A stretch of DNA of 64,000 bases, from positions 4,961 to 68,960 of the forward strand of contig JAEZLD010000089.1 of assembly GCA_023415335.1 (NCBI GenBank). The letters run 5' to 3'. The position numbers and the translations under genes are program-made. Under the pieces are notes generated by a model that was given only the letters and a program-made list of their open reading frames with translations, did not search any database and was not told the DNA's origin. Position 1 is the first letter of the stretch. Every line of letters begins with the position of its first letter. The stretch is from Bacillota bacterium (lineage in GTDB: Bacteria; Bacillota; Clostridia; Clostridiales; Caloramatoraceae). Shown here in pieces: positions 25,767 to 33,410 of the stretch.

Positions 25767-26504
25767 TCATTTTTTGGCTTTAATCTCTATAAGTTCACGA
25801 ACCTTGGCAATTGCATCACTTATTCCACCTATACAATTTATGAGCCCACAGTCTACAGCCTGCTGCCCTATAAGTACAGTACCCATATCGTTTAATAGCA
25901 TCTTGGTCTCAAGCATAAGAGCATTAAATTTCTCCGATGATACGTTAGAATTCCTTACTACAAAGTTTACTATCCTCTCCTGCATTCTGGAAAAATACTC
26001 AAAGGTCTGATATACACCTATAACCGTACCGCTCATCCTTATGGGATGTATAGTCATTGTTGCAGTTGGCGAAATAAATGAGTAGTCAGTTGAAACAGCA
26101 AGCGGAACCCCTATGCTGTGTCCTCCTCCAATTACTAAGGATACAGTTGGTTTTGTAAGGCTATTTATCATCTCTGCCATGGCAAGGCCTGCCTCTACGT
26201 CTCCTCCTACTGTATTTAATATTACAAGCAGCCCCTTTATATTGGGGTTTTCCTCTATATTAACCAGCTGGGGTATTACATGTTCGTACTTGGTGGTTTT
26301 CGCCTGGGGATTCTGGGCCACATGACCCTCTATCTGACCTATTATGTTCAATGTATATATATCGGAAACATATGGAGGCATAGGTGCATTCCCAAGCTCC
26401 TTTAAATTCTCAAGATTATTTTCTAGTTTCTCGTCCTCTTTATCTGTATCCAAATACGTTTTTTTATCTTTATCTTTATCTTTAATTTTCTTATTCTCTG
26501 TCAT
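25767..26504 (-). CDS. tepA: ClpP-like serine protease, TepA family
   Basis: This 245-residue protein has a ClpP-fold protease domain after a lysine/aspartate-rich N-terminal extension ([22 protein letters not shown]). The presumed nucleophile is in [12 protein letters not shown] and the His in [14 protein letters not shown]. Bacillus TepA (YmfB) lies beside spoIIIE, was proposed to help protein translocation and may digest spore proteins. The gene order here is the same. No ATPase partner is adjacent. The protease function is inferred from residues that match the family; the biological role is uncertain. Confidence 0.88.
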   Translation of the reverse strand: MTENKKIKDKDKDKKTYLDTDKEDEKLENNLENLKELGNAPMPPYVSDIYTLNIIGQIEGHVAQNPQAKTTKYEHVIPQLVNIEENPNIKGLLVILNTVGGDVEAGLAMAEMINSLTKPTVSLVIGGGHSIGVPLAVSTDYSFISPTATMTIHPIRMSGTVIGVYQTFEYFSRMQERIVNFVVRNSNVSSEKFNALMLETKMLLNDMGTVLIGQQAVDCGLINCIGGISDAIAKVRELIEIKAKK

Positions 26505-26588
26505 ATGTCTATCACTCCTTAAAGTTTTTCAACTCTGCCAATCACTATATTATTTTTTCCAATGCCACACAAATATACTCATCATATT

Positions 26589-26623
26589 AAAAATTAAACA
26601 GGCTGTGGAAAAACCAAAGCCTG
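26589..26623 (-). terminator. Intrinsic terminator after the aspartate kinase
   Basis: On the minus strand CAGGCT(T)TGG pairs with CCA(C)AGCCTG around a T5 loop, followed by TTTAATTTTT. It lies 10 bp after the stop. Confidence 0.8.
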
Positions 26624-26632
26624 CATGCATAG

Positions 26633-27823
26633 TTACATTTCAAAAATTCTATGAAGTGCATTTATTGCTGTAACAGTATCCTCACCCTTTACAAGACACC
26701 ATATTGTTGTATGGGAATCCGCCGTTTGCAGCACCCTTATTCCATTTGAATTAAGTGTGCCTAATATCCTTGCCATAACTCCTGGTACCCCTCTCATTCC
26801 ATTTCCAATGAGAGCAATTTTACTGCAGCCACTGATAATTGAGTATTTATAACCTTCCTTTTTCAATATACCCTCTGTTCTATCTGTTTCTCTGCTGCTT
26901 ATAGTGAATACCTTGTAGCCAGGAAATACATTTATCAAATCTATACTAATGCTGTTTTCTGCAAGTATGTCAAAAACTCTGTCACTATACTCCTCTTCGT
27001 CTCTGTCAAAATAAATACTGACCTGTGAACGGTTTGGCATATGTGTAATACCTGTTATAATTCTGCTGGTACAGTATTTAGCTGATGATATTATTGTACC
27101 AGGTGAATCTGACATGGTGTTTTTGATCATTACAGGAATATTGCCCCTCATGGCACACTCTACAGCTCTTGGGTGTATTACCTTAGCTCCATAATCAGCC
27201 AGCTGGAAAACCTCATTATAGCTTATACAATCTATTACCTTTGCATCGGGAACTATTCTGGGATCTGCAGTCATGATCCCGTCCACATCAGTGTATATTT
27301 GAATTTCACCTACTCTCAAGGCTTCTCCCAGCACCGCAGCAGTCAGGTCACTGGCTCCCCTGCCAAGCGTCGTAACATCTCCGTCCTCCGTCATTCCCTG
27401 AAAACCTGTTACAATCGGTATTACGCCACATGACAGCAGCATGGTAAGCCTTGAGGTATCTACTCTTAATATTTCTGCATCAGTGTAGTTCGCATCGGTA
27501 ACTATTCCTGCCTGACCTCCCGTAAGTACTCTTACACTATAACCTCTCTTTTGTAGAGTTTCTGCCAAAACCACTGCAGATATTATTTCTCCACAGCTCA
27601 TAAGCAGGTCTTCTTCCCTTTTATCTATACTACACTCTCCGTTGTTGATTAACGACAAAAGGGTATCCGTTGCATATGGATCCCCCTTCCTTCCTATTGC
27701 TGAAACAACCACAACAGGGCTATATCCTTTATTTAATATATCTATTATCCTGTCTGCAACCATTTCTCTTCTCTGTTGGGTTGCAACTGATGTTCCCCCA
27801 AATTTCTGAACAACTGTTTTCAT
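26633..27823 (-). CDS. dapG: Aspartate kinase (DapG-like)
   Basis: This enzyme phosphorylates aspartate, the first step to diaminopimelate, lysine, threonine and methionine. The N-terminal kinase motif is KFGGTSVA, with TTLGRGASDLTAA and YTDVDGIMTADPRIV also visible. Two ACT domains follow (from about residue 265: VSIYFDRDEEEYS and SKIALIGNGMRGVPGVMARIL), the usual site of amino-acid feedback. The start is ATG 27823 with AGGGGGG; an in-frame extension to 27880 lacks an RBS. The protein has 396 residues. In Bacillus, dapG lies in the spoVF-asd-dapG-dapA cluster next to ymfA-tepA-spoIIIE. Here asd, dapA and spoVFAB are absent between it and ylmC. Confidence 0.95.
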   Translation of the reverse strand: MKTVVQKFGGTSVATQQRREMVADRIIDILNKGYSPVVVVSAIGRKGDPYATDTLLSLINNGECSIDKREEDLLMSCGEIISAVVLAETLQKRGYSVRVLTGGQAGIVTDANYTDAEILRVDTSRLTMLLSCGVIPIVTGFQGMTEDGDVTTLGRGASDLTAAVLGEALRVGEIQIYTDVDGIMTADPRIVPDAKVIDCISYNEVFQLADYGAKVIHPRAVECAMRGNIPVMIKNTMSDSPGTIISSAKYCTSRIITGITHMPNRSQVSIYFDRDEEEYSDRVFDILAENSISIDLINVFPGYKVFTISSRETDRTEGILKKEGYKYSIISGCSKIALIGNGMRGVPGVMARILGTLNSNGIRVLQTADSHTTIWCLVKGEDTVTAINALHRIFEM

Positions 27824-27968
27824 TTTTTTGCCCCCTATGTCACCGACAGTTAAATGCACCTTGCATATTTTTTGATGCACTATTAACAGGCAAAGGCTGT
27901 TTAGCAGTCTTTATTTTACCTCAACCTATAATATTATATTAAACATGTCTATAGGGGTGTGCTTAATA

Positions 27969-28217
27969 TTATACCTCGTAATCAAAAATAATAGTTCTGT
28001 CACTTTGTTTTATTTTTCTATTCCAGGGTATCTCCACAGTTCTTGAATCCTTAAATGAAAAAATAGCACCCTTTCCTTCGCTGGCAGCAATACTTACAAT
28101 TTCACCTGTATCTGTATTAAAGAACATCTCACAATCTCCAAGATAGCCATATTTCTCCCCATTATGTACATTAATAATTTCCAAGCCCATAAGCTCTGAA
28201 AGCCTTCTTTTTCCCAT
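27969..28217 (-). CDS. YlmC/YmxH family PRC-barrel sporulation protein
   Basis: This 82-residue protein has a single PRC-barrel-like domain (LSELMGLEIINVHNGEKYGYLGDCEMFFNTDTGEIVSI...). The family is called YlmC/YmxH and is associated with sporulation in Firmicutes; the molecular role is unknown. The start ATG 28217 is preferred because GGAGG stands 7 nt before it, whereas the ATG at 28223 abuts the RBS. The position beside the M16 peptidase and dapG in Bacillus (ymxH) supports the call. Here it has been separated from dut and the M16 gene by the 2.3-kb island. Confidence 0.87.
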   Translation of the reverse strand: MGKRRLSELMGLEIINVHNGEKYGYLGDCEMFFNTDTGEIVSIAASEGKGAIFSFKDSRTVEIPWNRKIKQSDRTIIFDYEV

Positions 28218-28344
28218 TACCATCCCTCCTTTTCACTACATTATATTACTTGAAACCTTCTACTATACCTCTTTATACTTCTAAAAATGCATCAGTCTAT
28301 CTTTATCATCCTTAGTTCATTATAATGCCTATTATTATAAAAAC

Positions 28345-28376
28345 AGAAAGATCCAGATTATTTTCCCGGACCTTTC
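28345..28376 (-). terminator. Intrinsic terminator after the first cupin gene
   Basis: On the minus strand GAAAGGTCCGG pairs with CTGGATCTTTC (two mismatches) and TGTTTTTAT follows. It closes the minus-strand half of the accessory island. Confidence 0.75.
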
Positions 28377-28406
28377 AGCCATAATTCTTTTATTTCTACT
28401 ATAAGC

Positions 28407-28739
28407 TCATTTTATGTTATACCTGTCCTTTTGATTGAAGAAAGTAATATCAGCATAGCCAGAGTAAATTCTCCCAAAATGCTTTATACCTTTTCCTATG
28501 AAGTATCTATCACCCTTGGTATAAATTTTTTTTATTCCATCAATAGTCAGTTCAATTTTGCCCTCAAGAACTATACCCCATTGGCTTTCATGAGAATGTT
28601 CGGGCAGTTCAACATCTTCGTCAAACTGCATAAATATAATCTGATGATTTTCACCTTGTGAAATATAAGCTTCATAGTTTGCAAAAGGCATGTCTGCTTG
28701 CGGTAGGCTTGTGATAGGTTCAGGAAATATGTTATCCAT
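28407..28739 (-). CDS. Cupin-domain protein (small barrel), function unknown
   Basis: This is a single-domain cupin of 110 residues. Motif 1 is read as PEHSHESQWGIVLEGKIELTIDG, with two His and a Gln where many cupins have Glu. Motif 2 is GDRYFIGKGIKHFG, with the last His. Metal binding by the three His is likely, but the substrate is unknown. The RBS is AGAAGGGG. It follows the LysR-type gene by 26 bp in the same direction, so the two are probably co-transcribed and the cupin may be under the regulator's control. A second, unrelated-looking cupin gene lies on the other arm of the divergent island. Confidence 0.82.
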   Translation of the reverse strand: MDNIFPEPITSLPQADMPFANYEAYISQGENHQIIFMQFDEDVELPEHSHESQWGIVLEGKIELTIDGIKKIYTKGDRYFIGKGIKHFGRIYSGYADITFFNQKDRYNIK

Positions 28740-28765
28740 TATTATACCCCTTCTCTTATATAAAT

Positions 28766-29632
28766 TTATTTAGACTTATTTATTGATGCATGTGTTATTT
28801 CAATAAAATCTCGGAATTCCATGTTCTCTTCCATGTCCGGGTAGTACAAAAGCTGTATATAAAATGGTGTTGACGTTTTATACTCAACAATTCCAAGCTC
28901 TTCATCTGGCTTGATTGTGAATTGAGGTAGAAAGCCGATTCCCCATCCATTTATAATAAGGTTCTTTATTGTATCTACATTACTTAACTCCATTGAAATA
29001 TGGTATTTCTGCCCACACTCCGCAAAATCAGCAAGTAAAGCCTTCCGATAGGGACATTCTTCTCCAGTTAATAAAAGTGATTGCTCATCTAACTTTTGAG
29101 CAATGTCGAATTCATTATTGATTCTTGGGGAATATACAAAGCACAGCTTTTCTTCTTTAATATTAACAACCCTGATGCCATCAATATTTATATTCCAGTT
29201 TAAGACAAATACAAAGTCCAATTTTTGTTGAGCCAATTTTAATAATAGGTTGCTCTCATCATCAATTGATAGATGAAATGTAATGTAAGGATATTTAATT
29301 TTATATGCTTCAATTATATCCTGTAAATAGTATAGGGCAATAGATTCTACTGTACCAATATATATCTCTTTTGATTCATTTATCCGCAATTCATTATCCA
29401 TCTTTTCCATAAGCTCCAATATATTTTTTGCATATTGGAAGATAATTTTTCCTTTTGCGGTTAAAACTAAGCGATTGCCATTGCGATATATAATTTTTCC
29501 TCCATATATCTTCTCTAGCTTCTGAATATGAGTTGAAATGCTGGATTGGGAGTATCCAAGTACCTCTGCGGTTTGTGAATAACTTCCTAATTTATACAAA
29601 CATAATAGGCTCTTAAAATATATTAATTCCAT
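28766..29632 (-). CDS. LysR family transcriptional regulator
   Basis: The N-terminal winged HTH (residues 1-60) reads MELIYFKSLLCLYKLGSYSQTAEVLGYSQSSISTHIQKLEKIYGGKIIYRNG, a standard LysR DNA-binding domain. The C-terminal substrate-binding domain follows (KEIYIGTVESIALYYLQDII, then LNWNINIDGIRVV and GWGIGFLPQFTI). The start ATG 29632 has GAGGTG at the right distance; the frame open to 29680 has none. The protein has 288 residues. It is divergent from the GNAT-cupin pair, the classic arrangement in which a LysR protein controls the neighbouring genes. Codons are more AT-rich than in the flanking core genes. The effector is unknown. Confidence 0.93.
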   Translation of the reverse strand: MELIYFKSLLCLYKLGSYSQTAEVLGYSQSSISTHIQKLEKIYGGKIIYRNGNRLVLTAKGKIIFQYAKNILELMEKMDNELRINESKEIYIGTVESIALYYLQDIIEAYKIKYPYITFHLSIDDESNLLLKLAQQKLDFVFVLNWNINIDGIRVVNIKEEKLCFVYSPRINNEFDIAQKLDEQSLLLTGEECPYRKALLADFAECGQKYHISMELSNVDTIKNLIINGWGIGFLPQFTIKPDEELGIVEYKTSTPFYIQLLYYPDMEENMEFRDFIEITHASINKSK

Positions 29633-29657
29633 ATCAGGCACCTCATTATCAACTATT

Positions 29658-29696
29658 TTGATAGATTGTATCAAAACCAATCTATTGCGTCAATAG
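29658..29696. promoter_or_regulatory. Candidate LysR operator in the divergent intergenic region
   Basis: TTGATA-N5-TATCAA (29658-29674) is an exact palindrome with a T-N11-A core typical of LysR sites. CTATTG-CGT-CAATAG (29682-29696) is a second exact palindrome 7 bp away. Both lie within 65 bp of the regulator start, between the divergent genes. Confidence 0.55.
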
Positions 29697-29858
29697 TTAA
29701 GAAATGAAATAATATAATCAGGGTGTTCAATATCCACAAATATTAGCTTAGTAGCAGTTATATTTGAGTAGAACATACTACCCGGTTTATATGTACTTTT
29801 TATTGCTTTAGAGGAAAAATAGACTAATATTTTACTGCAAAAGGGAGTGTTAAGGACA

Positions 29859-30332
29859 ATGAACATTACTTATAGAAAAGCTTTCATATCAGATGCTGAG
29901 GTGTTAGCTAATACACGTTTAAAGCTGCTAGAAGAGGATTCTGGGGACATGACAGATAATGAAAGGATATGGTTGTATCAAAACAACAAAAATTATATTC
30001 TAGACGGTATTTCAAAGGGTTCATATTTTGCATTTTTAGCTTTTGATGGCGAAACATTTGTTGGAACATGTTCAGTTTGTTTATATTCTGTTTTGCCCGG
30101 AAGGAAGCTCCCTAATGGAAAAAATGCATATTTACAGAATATGTTTGTTACTCCACAGTACCGTAGAAGAGGAATCGGAAGATCTCTTGTATACTTATGT
30201 ATTAACGAGGCATTAAAACTCAACCATGATCGGATAACCTTACATGCTACACAAAATGGACAGCAGCTTTTTTTAAACTGTGGATTCAAGACGCCTGACA
30301 AGGAAAAGCTATTACAAATGGTATATGAATAA
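29859..30332 (+). CDS. GNAT family N-acetyltransferase
   Basis: The 157-residue protein has a complete GNAT fold. The N-terminal ITYRKAFISDAEVLANTRL strand-helix is followed by FVGTCSVCLY, and the acetyl-CoA motif A is LQNMFVTPQYRRRGIGRSLVYLCINEA (Q/R-x2-G-x-G/A). The C-terminal HATQNGQQLFLNCGF is typical. The start ATG 29859 has AGGGAG 11 nt upstream; a GTG at 29847 touches that RBS. The acceptor substrate cannot be read from sequence: antibiotic, polyamine or amino-acid acetylation are all possible. It shares a direction and 41-bp spacing with the downstream cupin gene. Confidence 0.9.
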   Translation: MNITYRKAFISDAEVLANTRLKLLEEDSGDMTDNERIWLYQNNKNYILDGISKGSYFAFLAFDGETFVGTCSVCLYSVLPGRKLPNGKNAYLQNMFVTPQYRRRGIGRSLVYLCINEALKLNHDRITLHATQNGQQLFLNCGFKTPDKEKLLQMVYE

Positions 30333-30373
30333 TATAAAACAGTCAGTTAAACTTTGATGGGGGGATTAATAAC

Positions 30374-30721
30374 ATGCTTGAAAAAGTAAATCTAAAGTCA
30401 AGAGTAAATTCCGCTTATAGCTTATTTGTTTACGACAAGGTAGGTCGATTAAATGACCTTATCCTTAGTGTTGTAAACGTTGAGAACCGCACCTTAGATT
30501 TTCATGTACATGAAGAATCAGATGAGTTATTTTATGTAATTGAGGGAAGCTTTGAACTAGAAACAGATGAAGGATCTATTACAGTGAGTGAAGGCGAGTT
30601 TGTTATAGTACCAAAAGGGACAAGACATAGGCCAGTCGTAAAAGCATTGACTAAATTTTTAATGATTGAACTGGAAGGAACCCTTAATAAAGAAAACAGT
30701 GGAAGCCTATACGAAGAATAG
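30374..30721 (+). CDS. Cupin-domain protein, second of the island
   Basis: A 115-residue single-domain cupin. Motif 1 is FHVHEESDELFYVIEGSFELETDEG, close to the G(x)5HxH(x)3-4E(x)6G pattern with both His and the Glu. Motif 2 is GEFVIVPKGTRHRPV. The metal site is thus more canonical than in the first cupin. The RBS is GGGGGGATTAATAAC. Such small cupins act as isomerases, dioxygenases or sugar-binding proteins; none can be chosen here. It is the last gene of the plus-strand arm of the island and ends at a terminator shared with dut. Confidence 0.85.
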   Translation: MLEKVNLKSRVNSAYSLFVYDKVGRLNDLILSVVNVENRTLDFHVHEESDELFYVIEGSFELETDEGSITVSEGEFVIVPKGTRHRPVVKALTKFLMIELEGTLNKENSGSLYEE

Positions 30722-30728
30722 TTAAAAA

Positions 30729-30764
30729 AGAGAGCCTGCCCATCTAATAAGCCGGCAGGTTCTC
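30729..30764. terminator. Terminator between cupin gene and dut
   Basis: A 12-bp stem (AGAGAGCCTGCC / GGCAGGTTCTCT, one G-T pair) separates convergent genes. The T-run is good on the minus strand (TTTTTTAAC) and weak on the plus strand. Confidence 0.85.
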
Positions 30765-30818
30765 TATCTATCCGCAGCCTTGCTGCAAAATTCCAATTAT
30801 TTCTAAATTAACATCCGC

Positions 30819-31265
30819 CTATATTTTTCCTGTACTTCCGAAACCGCCTGCTCCTCTTTCTGTCTCGGTTAATTCATCCACCAGATTAAAATCTACTGTA
30901 AGGAATGGCGTAATTACTAACTGAGCAATTCTTTCTCCATCTGAAACGGACTGCATTCGGTTTGAATGATTATGGATTGCTACCATTATCTCACCCCGGT
31001 AGTCTGCGTCCACAACACCAACCTTGTTAGCTGGTGCAAGACCTTTTTTTGAGGCAAGACCGCTTCGGGCATATATTAGCCCGGCATAGCCAAAGGGGAT
31101 CTCTATGATTAGTCCTGTATGAATAAGCACCGTTTCTCCAGGGTTAATATTAATTTTCTCTACTCCATCAGCTAAACATGCATATAGGTCAGAGCCGGCA
31201 CTAAACTCCGAGCCTCTTGTGGGAATATGTGCCTTATTATTAATCTTTTTCACATTTATATTCAT
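30819..31265 (-). CDS. dut: Deoxyuridine 5'-triphosphate nucleotidohydrolase
   Basis: dUTPase hydrolyses dUTP to dUMP, keeping uracil out of DNA and feeding thymidylate synthesis. The five trimeric-dUTPase motifs are visible: GSDLYA (1), ARSGLASKKGL (3, including the conserved Ser), GVVDADYRGEI (3/4, catalytic Asp), GERIAQLVI (4) and GAGGFGSTGK (5, P-loop-like). The length of 148 residues is normal. The M16 peptidase gene is 18 bp upstream in the same direction. Among core genes it is the first beyond the accessory island. Confidence 0.97.
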   Translation of the reverse strand: MNINVKKINNKAHIPTRGSEFSAGSDLYACLADGVEKININPGETVLIHTGLIIEIPFGYAGLIYARSGLASKKGLAPANKVGVVDADYRGEIMVAIHNHSNRMQSVSDGERIAQLVITPFLTVDFNLVDELTETERGAGGFGSTGKI

Positions 31266-31283
31266 TACTACTTACTCCTTGCT

Positions 31284-32546
31284 TTAGCTGTCATGGACTA
31301 CTGACTTAAATCTATCTATGGTGACGTTCCTGCCAACTCCCGAAGCTGAAAGTATTCCTCCTGAGAATACTTTGTCTATCACCCTGTACACATCCTTTGG
31401 TGTTATTTCATCTATTTTTTCAAGTATGTCCTTAGGCTCATGGACTACACCCTGAAGAAGCTCAGCCTTTCCTATGCCAAACATCCTGCTTGAAACGCTC
31501 TCAAGCCCAAGTATATAGTTACCCTTTAGCTGCTCTTTAGCCTTCCTTATCTGCTCCTCTGTCATCCTGTCTTTCAAAAGTTCATCAAGCTCTCCTTTTA
31601 TAAGCCTAACTGCATCCTCTATATACTGCTCATTAAGAGCAAGATATATTGTATAGGTTCCCACATTCATATATGAGGATGGGAAGGAATATATGGTATA
31701 AACATAGCCCTTCTCTTCCCTAAGTGTCTGAAACAGACGGGAGCTTGTTCCCCCTCCAAAATAATTGTTAATTACAAGAAGAGAATATAGGTCCTTGTCT
31801 CCAAGCTCTATTCCTTTAAAGGTAAAAGCCAGGTGAACCTGCTCTATATCCTTGTTTTTCACTGCCACGTCCTTTGCTATTTCAGGTGTAGAAAGCTCCA
31901 TTGGTCCAGCCGAGTCCTTCCTCCAATCACAAAGCTTCTCTTCAAGCTTTCTTATAAGCTTTTCCTCATTGAAGTTACCTGCTACAGATATTACCATGTT
32001 TTCAGGAACATAGGTCCGGTTGTAATAGTCTAATATAGCCTCCCTGGTCATTCCCTTAATAGTATTGGAGGTGCCTAGTATAGGATAGGCCAAGGAGTCC
32101 CCCTTCCAGGTTGTTCTTGATAGCATATCCATTACAAGGTCCTCTGGGGAGTCCTCATACATGTTTATTTCCTCCTGGACTACTCCCTTTTCCTTCTCTA
32201 TGTCCTCTTTAGAAAACCTTGGATTCATTATCATATCACAGAGAACGTCAATTCCTGTTTCATAGTGTTCATCTAAAAGCTTCACATAAAAGCAGGTTGC
32301 TTCCTTTCCTGTAAAAGCATTTATCTGCCCGCCCAAGCTCTCAATCTCCTCTGCAATCTGCTTTGAAGACCTGTTTTTTGTCCCCTTAAATATCATATGC
32401 TCTATGAAGTGTGATACCCCGTTGTTAAGGCTATTCTCATATCTTGAGCCGCTTCCAATCCAGAATCCGATGCTAATGGAATTCACATAGGGTATGAATT
32501 CAGTAATGACTCTTATACCATTAGTTAATGTAACCCTTTTGTACAT
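31284..32546 (-). CDS. M16 family zinc metallopeptidase
   Basis: The inverted zinc motif HFIEH lies at residues 46-50 (NNGVSHFIEHMIFKGT), with a third zinc ligand Glu downstream near KEKGVVQEEINMYED. The 420-residue length and the two-domain layout (a second inactive half with YFGGGTSSRLFQTLREEKGYVYTIYS) match the bacterial MlpA/YmxG type of pitrilysin family peptidases. The position next to pnp and ylxY is the same as ymxG in Bacillus. The start used is the second ATG, with AGGAGG at 5 nt. Substrates are unknown; secretion or processing roles have been suggested for the family. Confidence 0.9.
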   Translation of the reverse strand: MYKRVTLTNGIRVITEFIPYVNSISIGFWIGSGSRYENSLNNGVSHFIEHMIFKGTKNRSSKQIAEEIESLGGQINAFTGKEATCFYVKLLDEHYETGIDVLCDMIMNPRFSKEDIEKEKGVVQEEINMYEDSPEDLVMDMLSRTTWKGDSLAYPILGTSNTIKGMTREAILDYYNRTYVPENMVISVAGNFNEEKLIRKLEEKLCDWRKDSAGPMELSTPEIAKDVAVKNKDIEQVHLAFTFKGIELGDKDLYSLLVINNYFGGGTSSRLFQTLREEKGYVYTIYSFPSSYMNVGTYTIYLALNEQYIEDAVRLIKGELDELLKDRMTEEQIRKAKEQLKGNYILGLESVSSRMFGIGKAELLQGVVHEPKDILEKIDEITPKDVYRVIDKVFSGGILSASGVGRNVTIDRFKSVVHDS

Positions 32547-32613
32547 CATTTCCTCCTAAAAATACAGATAAGTACATTATAACAAAATATATAATAATAT
32601 CAACGAAGGATTC

Positions 32614-33315
32614 CTATTCGTATTTAAGAATATCTGAAACTGTTATTATATTATAGCCCTGGTCCTTAACATACTGTATGATGCTGTCCAGGCTTTCAGA
32701 GGTCACCATTTTAGGATGCATGAGTATTATTGCACCTGGCTTGAGCTTCTTAGCAATTCTTGATAAAATAAGCTCCTTTGTTGCATCCTCTCTCCAATCA
32801 ATAGTATCTATGCTCCAGGTTACCATTCTATAGCCTAAGGGATCCATTAGTGATAGTGTTTTAGCATCATAATCTCCTGAAGGAGGCTCAAAAAGTGTGG
32901 TTCTGAAACCGGTAATCCCTTGTATAAGCAGCTCAGTGTCCTTTATTTCTTTCGTATTTTTCTCATTGTCAAGCCTGGTAGGAAGCCTGTGATTATAACC
33001 ATGATTCTGTATGTCATGTCCTTTTTCTTTTATAAGCATTAGAGTATCGGGATTTCTTTTAACCCATACGCCCCCGAAAAAGAAGGATATTTTAACATTA
33101 TATCTCTCAAGCACATCAAGCATTACTGGCAGCAGCTTCTCTCCTTCATAAACATTGCAAGCAATTGCTACCACCTTCTTGTCAGTATTCACACAGCTAA
33201 TAGGAAGCTTGTCGTTATTGGTATAACAGCAGGCTTTTACGTTTTGCATATTAAAGTCATTAGTTAACATAATTATTATTATGGTTACCTTCATTGCTTG
33301 TATTATGGCTTTCAT
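32614..33315 (-). CDS. ylxY: YlxY-like polysaccharide deacetylase family protein with altered catalytic motif
   Basis: This NodB-homology domain of 233 residues carries a short hydrophobic N-terminus (VTIIIIMLTN) that may be a signal or anchor. Motif 2 is intact (H105-GYN-H109), as are PPSGDYD (144-150), TIDW (171-174) and LMHP. Motif 1, normally TFDDG, reads IACNVYEG (51-58), with Asn54 where the catalytic Asp is expected. YlxY-type proteins often deviate here, so activity is doubtful. The RBS is GGAGGTG. It sits between pnp and the M16 peptidase as in Bacillus. A role in spore or wall polysaccharide handling is only a family-level suggestion. Confidence 0.87.
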   Translation of the reverse strand: MKAIIQAMKVTIIIIMLTNDFNMQNVKACCYTNNDKLPISCVNTDKKVVAIACNVYEGEKLLPVMLDVLERYNVKISFFFGGVWVKRNPDTLMLIKEKGHDIQNHGYNHRLPTRLDNEKNTKEIKDTELLIQGITGFRTTLFEPPSGDYDAKTLSLMDPLGYRMVTWSIDTIDWREDATKELILSRIAKKLKPGAIILMHPKMVTSESLDSIIQYVKDQGYNIITVSDILKYE

Positions 33316-33374
33316 CTATATACACCTCCGGTACAACATCGTATATAGTATATTATCCCGAATTTGCATATAAA

Positions 33375-33410
33375 AAAACAAAAAGGCTTTATTAAAAAGC
33401 CCTTTTGTTT
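33375..33410 (-). terminator. Intrinsic terminator after pnp
   Basis: AAACAAAAAGGCTTT and AAAAAGCCCTTTTGTTT form a stem around ATT, followed by a T-run on the minus strand. It abuts the pnp stop. Confidence 0.85.

Noticed and set aside
27824..27968. Possible lysine riboswitch upstream of the aspartate kinase
   Set aside because: The gap is too short and lacks the conserved L-box segments and a terminator stem.
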